Below, piece by piece: positions 58,157 through 64,000 of a DNA stretch of 64,000 bases. The position numbers and the translations under genes were made by a program. The notes beneath the pieces are model-generated. The model was not told the origin of the DNA. It saw only the letters and a program-made list of their open reading frames with translations, and made no database searches. Location of the stretch: contig NZ_WBJY01000001.1 in assembly GCF_008831085.1 (NCBI RefSeq), positions 1,426,001 to 1,490,000 of the forward strand, given 5' to 3'. Each line of letters begins with the position of its first letter. Positions within the stretch are counted from its first letter, which is position 1. Source of the DNA: Pseudoclavibacter endophyticus. Its GTDB lineage: Bacteria; Actinomycetota; Actinomycetes; Actinomycetales; Microbacteriaceae.

Positions 58157-58261
58157 AGAAATTGCGCGGTGAATGTTCGCCAGATGCCTGTGGAGATGTC
58201 GCGGATGATTACCGCTCCACAGCCGACCCGTGGTCGAGAGCCGAGGGCGGGCGTGCGCGCC

Positions 58262-58267
58262 TAGCGT
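58262..58267 (+). promoter_or_regulatory. -10 box for the leaderless DUF4192 gene
   Basis: TAGCGT followed by GACGCC and the ATG at 58274, the same 6-base geometry as hisN, guaB1 and lysA. Confidence 0.5.
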
Positions 58268-58273
58268 GACGCC

Positions 58274-59494
58274 ATGACCTCTTCGCATTGCTGCACGACC
58301 GAAGCGTCACTCGTGTCGACCGTGACCGGCATGCTCGGCTATTGCCCGAGCGAGAGCCTGGTGCTGCTTCCACTGACGGGCCGCGTCGGCGGCGCCATAC
58401 TGCGATTCGACCTTCCCGCCCGCGACATCATGCTGCCGCGCGACGACCTCGACAGCTGGGTGAACCTGGCCCTCGGCCTCGCGCTCCACGTCGACGACAT
58501 CACGGCGATCGCGGCGATCGTGTTCGCCGACGAGCAGATCGCCGCCCCGCCGCGGACGGAGCTCGTCGGCGCGCTCGCGCGGGGTGCCGACCGGACCGGG
58601 CTGCGCCTGGTCGTGCCACTCTTTCGAGCGCAGAACGCCTGGGGTCGCTATAACGCGACCGCGTCGGTCGACGAGCCACTCCTTCGGTCGCTCGACGAGC
58701 TCGGTGACGCGGGACGGATGCAGCTCACGCAGCCGCCACGTGAAGTCGTCGATCGAGGCGACGCCGAGACGATGCGCTTGACCAAATCCGCTCGCAGGGT
58801 AGAACGGGGCGAAAGCGCCGACGCTCTGCTCGACCGGATGCTGGCGCGCGAGTCCTCCGAGATACACCCCGACGATGTCGAGATGTTGTGCTCCACGGTT
58901 GCCGAAGCGGCCGCGGTGCCGCACGCCCAGGATCACCTGCTTGCGCGCATCGCGTTCGGCCGGCCCTCGGGCGCCGCTGTCCGCCGATCGGCGGCATCGG
59001 GGCTCCGTGGCGGTGGCTGGGAAGCACACCAGGCGCACGGCGGAGGACCCGGTGCTGGCTCCGAGACGGCCGTCGAGTCATACGAGCACGGGCTGCTCTA
59101 CGATGCATTCGATCCCGATCGATGTGAACGCGCGTTACCGCTGCTCCGCGCGATTGTTCGCCGATCCGATCCTCCCCTTCGCGCCGGACTCCTCGCGGTC
59201 ATCGCGTGGACGCACTGGGCGCTCGGTCACGGCAGCCTCGCGGGGGGCTACGCAGATCAGGCACTCGCGGCAGCGCCCTCGTTGGAACTCGCCCACGAGG
59301 TGCGGATGCTCGTCGACGGCGGGACCGTGGCCCCATGGTTCGGGAAGCCGCCTCAGCGATGCACGCCCGAGCCCGTCGCGCTCGACGACGTCGGGAGCGG
59401 TGGGGAACGGCCGGCCTCCTCGCACAAGCGCGGGCGGATCGGGAGGAGCGCCGAACGCGACTCGAACGATCTTCACGGCTTCGACGCGGCGTGA
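58274..59494 (+). CDS. DUF4192 domain protein
   Basis: A 406-residue cytoplasmic protein with the DUF4192 start (TMLGYCPSESLVLLPL-like: GMLGYCPSESLVLLPL) and the C-terminal AWTHWALGHGSLAGGYADQAL segment reminiscent of a TPR-like helix pair. The family is common in actinobacteria and has no assigned function. The last 50 residues are charged and poorly conserved. Its stop overlaps the start of the EccC-like ATPase gene, suggesting a functional pair. Confidence 0.8.
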   Translation: MTSSHCCTTEASLVSTVTGMLGYCPSESLVLLPLTGRVGGAILRFDLPARDIMLPRDDLDSWVNLALGLALHVDDITAIAAIVFADEQIAAPPRTELVGALARGADRTGLRLVVPLFRAQNAWGRYNATASVDEPLLRSLDELGDAGRMQLTQPPREVVDRGDAETMRLTKSARRVERGESADALLDRMLARESSEIHPDDVEMLCSTVAEAAAVPHAQDHLLARIAFGRPSGAAVRRSAASGLRGGGWEAHQAHGGGPGAGSETAVESYEHGLLYDAFDPDRCERALPLLRAIVRRSDPPLRAGLLAVIAWTHWALGHGSLAGGYADQALAAAPSLELAHEVRMLVDGGTVAPWFGKPPQRCTPEPVALDDVGSGGERPASSHKRGRIGRSAERDSNDLHGFDAA

Positions 59495-62400
59495 TGGAGG
59501 ATCACTCGACACGTGGCGATAGCGCGCCGATTCTGCTCGCCGAGACACCCGCCGAACGGGAGGAACGTCCCATCTCTCTGCCGCGGGCGCCGAGGGAACT
59601 GCCGTCGAGCCCGTTTCCGTGGCTCATGATGCTCACCCCGGCGGCACTCGGCGTCGGCCTCGTCGTGATGACCGGGTCGTCGTTCGCGCTCATGTTCGCG
59701 GCCATCGGACCGCTCCTCGCCCTCGGCAGCGTCGTCGACCATGCGGTGCAGCGAAGGGCCACGTACCGCCGGGAGGACGAGCAGTTCGACCGGGCGATCC
59801 GCGAGGCAACCGCCGACATCGCGAAACGGGCGGCACGGGAGCGGGCGCGGCGGCTCGCACGCCACCCTCCGGTCGCGGCGATCGTGAACGGCGAGGTCGC
59901 GCCCGTAGCCACGGCGCCCGACGACGATGTCGGCGCCACCGTCGCGCTCGGCACGACGTCGGTGCCGAGCGGTATCCGCCTCGATGCCACCGACGTCGCC
60001 GAAGATCGGCGTCTCGCCGACCTCGTTGAATCCGCGCGCGTCATCGACGGCGTGCCGTACGTGGAGACCGTTCGCGCGTGCGCGATCGCAGGGCCCCACG
60101 AGCGTGCCGTGGGCGCCGCCTTCGCACTGCTCATCGACCTCGCGGCGCGACGGCCCGCCGGGGTGGAACTCCGTCTCGGTGGTTCGATCGCGCACCGTGT
60201 CGTCGCGGCCGAGATCCTACGGACCGGCTTGCACGGCGAGCGAGCGATCGTCGTGGCAGCTTCCGCTGCTCGCGAGGGTCGCCCAGCTGGGCCGAAGACT
60301 CGACCTTCCACGGGCCCGATTTCGCGACCAGGCGACGCCGGCCGGGTTCGCTTCCAGCTCACGCTGGTCGACCACGCGACTTCGGCGCCCGCGGGCACCG
60401 ATGTCGTGCTCGACCTGTCAGATCCCGCCTCGGCAACGGTTCGCTCGGCGGGGGGCGACACACGCGTCACCCCGCAGCTCGTCGAGTCCGCAGATTTCCA
60501 GCGGTGGGCGCGGCACCACCTCGAATCACGGCGCCGGCGCGGGTTCTCGGCCCCTCCCGCCCGGACGCTCCCAGACAGGATCGAGCTCGACGGGATCCTG
60601 CGGTCTCGGCCCCCGGCCGCGGCGCGCAGCCCGGGCGCCCACTTGGCCGCGACGATCGGCGTCGACGAGGCCGGTCCGGTCTGGGTCGACCTCGTCGCCG
60701 ACGGCCCGCACGCCGTGATCGGCGGAACGACCGGCACCGGGAAGAGTGAGTTGCTGCGCAGTTGGATTGCCGGGCTGGCAGCGCGGTACCCGGCCACGCA
60801 CGTGGCGTTCCTCTGTCTCGACTTCAAGGGAGGTGCGACGTTCGACGCGATCGCGGCGCTGCCGCACTGCGTCGGCGTCGTGACCGACCTCGATGGCGGC
60901 GAAGCTGTCCGGGTGCTCGCCGGGCTTCGAGCCGAACTGCGACGACGGGAGCGCGAACTGCGGCGCCTCGGCGTGCGCGACGTCTCGGCGCTCGAGGCGG
61001 GCCGCCTCGAGCGCCTCGTCGTTGTCGTCGACGAGTTCCAGGCCCTCATCGACGAGCACCATGATCTCCATGACGTGTTCGCCGACCTCGCCGCGAGAGG
61101 ACGAAGCCTCGGCATCCATCTCGTGCTCTGCGCACAGCGTCCCGCGGGTGCAGCCCGCGAGAGTCTCCTGGCCAACTGCACCATTCGGCTCTCGCTCCGC
61201 GTGACCAATCCCGTTGACAGTCAGGCCGTCATCGGAACGACGCACGCGGCGGACCTGCCGACCGAGCCACGCGGGCGTGGCATCCTCGTCCAGGCCGGTG
61301 AATTGCGCACCATTCAGGTCGCGACCCTGAGCGACGAACTGCTCGCGGCCACGCGCACGCGGCGCACCCGCGAACTCGCCGACGCCGGCAGCCGCGGCCC
61401 CACGGCGCCGTGGCTGCCACCGCTCCCGCACGCACTCCCGCTCGAGGTATTCGACTGGCTCGTGCGCGGATCGCACGCGTCTGCCACCTCGGAAGCGGGT
61501 CGAACCGGTGGCGGCGTCGGAGCGCCGCTTGCATCGTCTGTGCCGATCGCGCTGCTCGACGACCCGGATCGCCAGCGGCAAGCGCCGCTCGACGTCGACC
61601 CGCGCGGCGGCGGCCACCTGCTGCTCCTCGGGCCGAGCGGCTCCGGCAAATCGACGGCGCTCGCATCGATCGCGGAGTTGCTCGAGCGGGCCGGCGTCAC
61701 CTGCACACGCCTCCCCGCTGACGCCGAAGGCGCGTGGGATGCCGTCGCGGCACTGCGTCGAGCGCCGGACGAGCCGACCGTGCTGCTCGTGGACGATCTC
61801 GATCAGCGGGGCATCGCCTTCGGCGACGAGCACCGGCACGCCTGGCTCGGCATGCTGGCCGACGCGGCGAAGCTGGGCGGATCGGGCGGACTGACGCTCG
61901 TCGCGAGCGCCGCACGCACGACCTCCGACCTCAGTCCGTTCGTCGGCCTGGCGCGCGAGGTTGTTCGTCTCGGCTCACCGCCGCGGCACGAGTTCGTGCT
62001 GTCCGGCGGCGAGGTGTCCGACTACCGCGCGGGGCTCACACCGGGACGAGGTGTCGCCCGCGGCCTGCTCGTCCAGTTCCCGCTCCCTGCCGGTGCGGGC
62101 GGCCGCGAGATCGCCCCGAGCGTGGCGCCGCCTCCGCTCGATCTGCTCCGGCTCGCCGAGTACGGTGCCGCCATCGTGACGCGGCGTCCGCTCCGTCGCG
62201 TGGCGCAACTGTCCGCCGCGGGCGTCGCGAGCGCGCCCGTGCCCAAGCCGGGCGCGCCGAGTGGACACGACCCGCAGGCGGGAGGCACCGGGCGACCGCG
62301 TGTCACGGTCGGCGAACCCGACCTTTGGCAGCAGTCGTTCGGCGCGCTCGGCCGGTTCGCCGCCGTCACCGAGGTGGTCTTCGACGACGTGCCCCCCAGC

Positions 62401-62526
62401 GCCCTTCGCTCACTGCTCCCCGGCGAACCGCTGCCGCCGCACATCGCCGATCCATCGCGGGTCGTGCTCGTGCGCGAGCCGGGAGGGGAGCTGCGGCGGT
62501 TCGCCTGGCCGTGCAGGAACGAGTAG
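59494..62526 (+). CDS. FtsK/SpoIIIE-type ATPase resembling EccC/EssC of type VII secretion
   Basis: A 1010-residue protein with two N-terminal membrane helices (about 43-60 and 62-80), then two ATPase modules. Module 1 has Walker A GTTGTGKS at about 411-418, the EccC-like LDFKGGATFDAIAALPHCVG, and Walker B VVVVDEFQ near 510. Module 2 has GPSGSGKS at about 713-720 and LLVDDLD near 764, without a glutamate after the aspartate. A third module, usual in EccC, is absent. No WXG100, EccB, EccD or EccE gene lies in the window. A GTG at 59491 is an alternative start; both overlap the DUF4192 stop. Confidence 0.75.
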   Translation: MEDHSTRGDSAPILLAETPAEREERPISLPRAPRELPSSPFPWLMMLTPAALGVGLVVMTGSSFALMFAAIGPLLALGSVVDHAVQRRATYRREDEQFDRAIREATADIAKRAARERARRLARHPPVAAIVNGEVAPVATAPDDDVGATVALGTTSVPSGIRLDATDVAEDRRLADLVESARVIDGVPYVETVRACAIAGPHERAVGAAFALLIDLAARRPAGVELRLGGSIAHRVVAAEILRTGLHGERAIVVAASAAREGRPAGPKTRPSTGPISRPGDAGRVRFQLTLVDHATSAPAGTDVVLDLSDPASATVRSAGGDTRVTPQLVESADFQRWARHHLESRRRRGFSAPPARTLPDRIELDGILRSRPPAAARSPGAHLAATIGVDEAGPVWVDLVADGPHAVIGGTTGTGKSELLRSWIAGLAARYPATHVAFLCLDFKGGATFDAIAALPHCVGVVTDLDGGEAVRVLAGLRAELRRRERELRRLGVRDVSALEAGRLERLVVVVDEFQALIDEHHDLHDVFADLAARGRSLGIHLVLCAQRPAGAARESLLANCTIRLSLRVTNPVDSQAVIGTTHAADLPTEPRGRGILVQAGELRTIQVATLSDELLAATRTRRTRELADAGSRGPTAPWLPPLPHALPLEVFDWLVRGSHASATSEAGRTGGGVGAPLASSVPIALLDDPDRQRQAPLDVDPRGGGHLLLLGPSGSGKSTALASIAELLERAGVTCTRLPADAEGAWDAVAALRRAPDEPTVLLVDDLDQRGIAFGDEHRHAWLGMLADAAKLGGSGGLTLVASAARTTSDLSPFVGLAREVVRLGSPPRHEFVLSGGEVSDYRAGLTPGRGVARGLLVQFPLPAGAGGREIAPSVAPPPLDLLRLAEYGAAIVTRRPLRRVAQLSAAGVASAPVPKPGAPSGHDPQAGGTGRPRVTVGEPDLWQQSFGALGRFAAVTEVVFDDVPPSALRSLLPGEPLPPHIADPSRVVLVREPGGELRRFAWPCRNE

Positions 62527-62614
62527 TGCGCGGCGCGAACGTCGGGCCGCGAGGAGACTGGGCAGCGAGCGGGCATCGACGCCGTGCCGCCGAGTGCGGC
62601 GGAGGAACGCAGCC

Positions 62615-63637
62615 CTACGCGGCGTCGACTGAGATACGCGTGGGCACATCCGCCCCGACCCGAATCGCGCCGACGGCCGTTCCTCCGCCATGCACCTCAA
62701 GCCCGAGGCGCGGTACGGCTCGCTGCACCTCGCTGACGTCGAGGGCACCGGCCGCCACGAGCAGTTGGAGTCCCACGAGGGTCGAGGCACGACTCGATCC
62801 GTCGAGCACCTTGACGGCGACGGTCGTGCCGTTCGGCGCCGACATCGCCAGCATCCCCTCGGCACCCGACTTGGCGTACGTATTGAGCTCATCGATCACG
62901 ACCGCGTTCGGCCGCGAGGGCCCGTCGATCGCCCAGCCGTGTTCGAGCGCCGCGGTCATGACGGCTGCGGCGTTGCGGAACAGTGGGAACGGCGACGATG
63001 CGTTCGAGGCTCGCAATCGCCCGACGCCGCGAGCGAGTGCGAGCAGCGGCAGCGCGAGCACGGGAGCGCCGCAGCCGTCCACGCCGACAGCGGTCGGCCG
63101 TGCACTCGTGAGGCGCTCGACCGTGTCGCGCACGTGCGCCTGCATCGGGTGCTCCGGGTCGAGGACGCTTTCGAGCGGCCATTCCTGTGCGACGCACGCG
63201 GCCAGGAACGCGGCGTGCTTACCGCTGCAGTTCATGTACACGGGCGCCGCGGCCCCACCCGCGCGCACCAGGGCGTCACGCGCGGCACGGTCGAGCGGCC
63301 AGTCGGGCGGGCAGGTCAGCGCGCGATCGTCGAGCCCGGCCCGGCCCAGAATCTCGCGCACAAGGGCCACGTGTGCGGGCGTCGCCCCGTGGGAGGCCTG
63401 CGCGATCGCGAGGTGCTCGCCGCTCAGCTCCGCGCCCGCGGTGAGCGCGGCGAGGGCCTGGAACGGCTTGAGCGTCGAACGCGGGAACACCGGCGACTCG
63501 ATGTCGCCCACCGCGGCGAGGAGCGCGCCCTCGGCGGATACGACCGCGGCCGAACCGAGATGGCGGGATTCGATGAACCCGCTGCGCTCCACCACGGCGA
63601 GCTCTGCGGCGCTGTTGGCGGCGAACGTCTCAGACAT
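62615..63637 (-). CDS. Asparaginase (asparaginase II / RE-AIIA family)
   Basis: A 340-residue enzyme of the plant-unrelated, beta-lactamase-like asparaginase family known from Rhizobium etli and actinobacteria. Motifs seen are [29 protein letters not shown] and [14 protein letters not shown], with the serine-lysine pairs characteristic of the family. It would release ammonia from asparagine. A TAGACT -10 box lies 9 bases before the ATG. It converges on the EccC-like gene with an 88-base gap and diverges from dxr. Confidence 0.85.
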   Translation of the reverse strand: MSETFAANSAAELAVVERSGFIESRHLGSAAVVSAEGALLAAVGDIESPVFPRSTLKPFQALAALTAGAELSGEHLAIAQASHGATPAHVALVREILGRAGLDDRALTCPPDWPLDRAARDALVRAGGAAAPVYMNCSGKHAAFLAACVAQEWPLESVLDPEHPMQAHVRDTVERLTSARPTAVGVDGCGAPVLALPLLALARGVGRLRASNASSPFPLFRNAAAVMTAALEHGWAIDGPSRPNAVVIDELNTYAKSGAEGMLAMSAPNGTTVAVKVLDGSSRASTLVGLQLLVAAGALDVSEVQRAVPRLGLEVHGGGTAVGAIRVGADVPTRISVDAA

Positions 63638-63646
63638 AGACCGCCA

Positions 63647-63656
63647 AGTCTACGCT
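63647..63656. promoter_or_regulatory. Overlapping divergent -10 boxes (asparaginase / dxr)
   Basis: On the minus strand TAGACT (63647-63652) serves the asparaginase gene; on the plus strand TACGCT (63651-63656) points to dxr. The two hexamers share two bases, so the polymerases should compete. Confidence 0.4.
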
Positions 63657-63697
63657 TGAGGGGATCGTGCCCGACGTGGGTACGGAGGGGAGACGTC

Positions 63698-64000
63698 ATG
63701 CGTCGGGTGCTCGTGCTCGGGTCCACCGGCTCGATCGGACGGCAGGCGCTGGACGTGATCCGCGACAACCCCGATCGCTACGCCGTCGTCGGGCTCGCCG
63801 CCGGCAGTCAGGCGGAAGCCCTCGCCAGGCAGGCGAGCGAGTTCGGCGTGCCGACAGCCCGGACCGCGCTCGGGGCCGCGGGTGCCGAGCGGCTCGTCCG
63901 CGAGGTCGACGCGGACGTTGTGCTCAACGGCATCACCGGCTCGGTCGGTCTCGGACCGACGCTCGCCGCGCTCGAGACGGGGCGAACGCTCGCCCTCGCC
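63698..64000 (+). CDS. dxr: 1-deoxy-D-xylulose 5-phosphate reductoisomerase, N-terminal part (3' truncated by window)
   Basis: The first 101 codons are present. The start [20 protein letters not shown] carries the NADPH-binding GSTGSIG (residues 8-14) and the second-strand [11 protein letters not shown] typical of Dxr, the committed step of the MEP isoprenoid pathway. A GGAGGGGAGA ribosome site precedes the ATG. The rest lies beyond the right edge. Confidence 0.92.
   Translation, partial: MRRVLVLGSTGSIGRQALDVIRDNPDRYAVVGLAAGSQAEALARQASEFGVPTARTALGAAGAERLVREVDADVVLNGITGSVGLGPTLAALETGRTLALA

Overview
The window is 64 kb of very GC-rich DNA, densely coded on both strands. It looks like a chromosome segment of an actinobacterium, probably a Micrococcales/Microbacteriaceae member. 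That placement is an inference from these markers: a SigH/RsrA-type sigma and zinc anti-sigma pair, a fused Kgd-type 2-oxoglutarate decarboxylase/dehydrogenase, GuaB1, DUF4192 and DUF2993 proteins, a Rho with a long charged insert, frequent GTG starts, and many genes with a -10 hexamer only 6-9 bases before the start codon (leaderless mRNAs). The backbone argS-lysA-hom-thrC-thrB-rho-prfA-prmC-tsaC-wecA-atpI-atpBEFHAGDC matches the order known from Mycobacterium tuberculosis. I see no insertion sequence, prophage or CRISPR array.

Region 1 (1-11.6 kb): a truncated DHA2-type drug exporter faces a minus-strand run of hisN-like phosphatase, rsgA and aroA. The sigH/rsrA pair is transcribed away from aroA, from a perfect match to the SigR/SigH autoregulatory promoter, GGAAT-N18-GTT. 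The layout allows a long and a short sigma isoform. kgd and guaB1 follow as a divergent pair.

Region 2 (11.6-24 kb): a histidine/proline-rich micro-ORF overlaps the first of two CNNM/CorC-type transporters and is followed by nnrD and a GT-C-like membrane protein. metY-metX on the minus strand supply homocysteine. A plus-strand cluster encodes an SDR, a degenerate S51 peptidase-like protein, uracil-DNA glycosylase and an amidase.

Region 3 (23.5-32.2 kb): a minus-strand group of TPM-domain protein, PspA and a small HExxH protein may act in envelope maintenance. Then come a two-motif DivIVA-like protein, tRNA-Arg(CCG), catalase, a transglutaminase-like protein and argS.

Region 4 (32.2-45 kb): three tandem DUF2993 (LmeA-like) paralogues sit between argS and lysA; two carry long Tyr/Gln/Pro-rich repeat tails. 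lysA, hom, thrC and thrB make lysine and threonine from the aspartate pathway, and rho and prfA follow. A minus-strand cysK-cysE cassette separates prfA from prmC.

Region 5 (46-64 kb): prmC, tsaC, wecA-like and atpI-like genes lead into a complete F1Fo ATP synthase operon (atpBEFHAGDC) with YaaA overlapping its end. Next are a DUF5684 membrane protein with Gln/Gly/Tyr repeats, a DUF4192 protein coupled to an EccC/FtsK-like ATPase with no visible type VII partners, an asparaginase, and the first part of dxr, cut by the window end. No intergenic gap exceeds about 265 bases.
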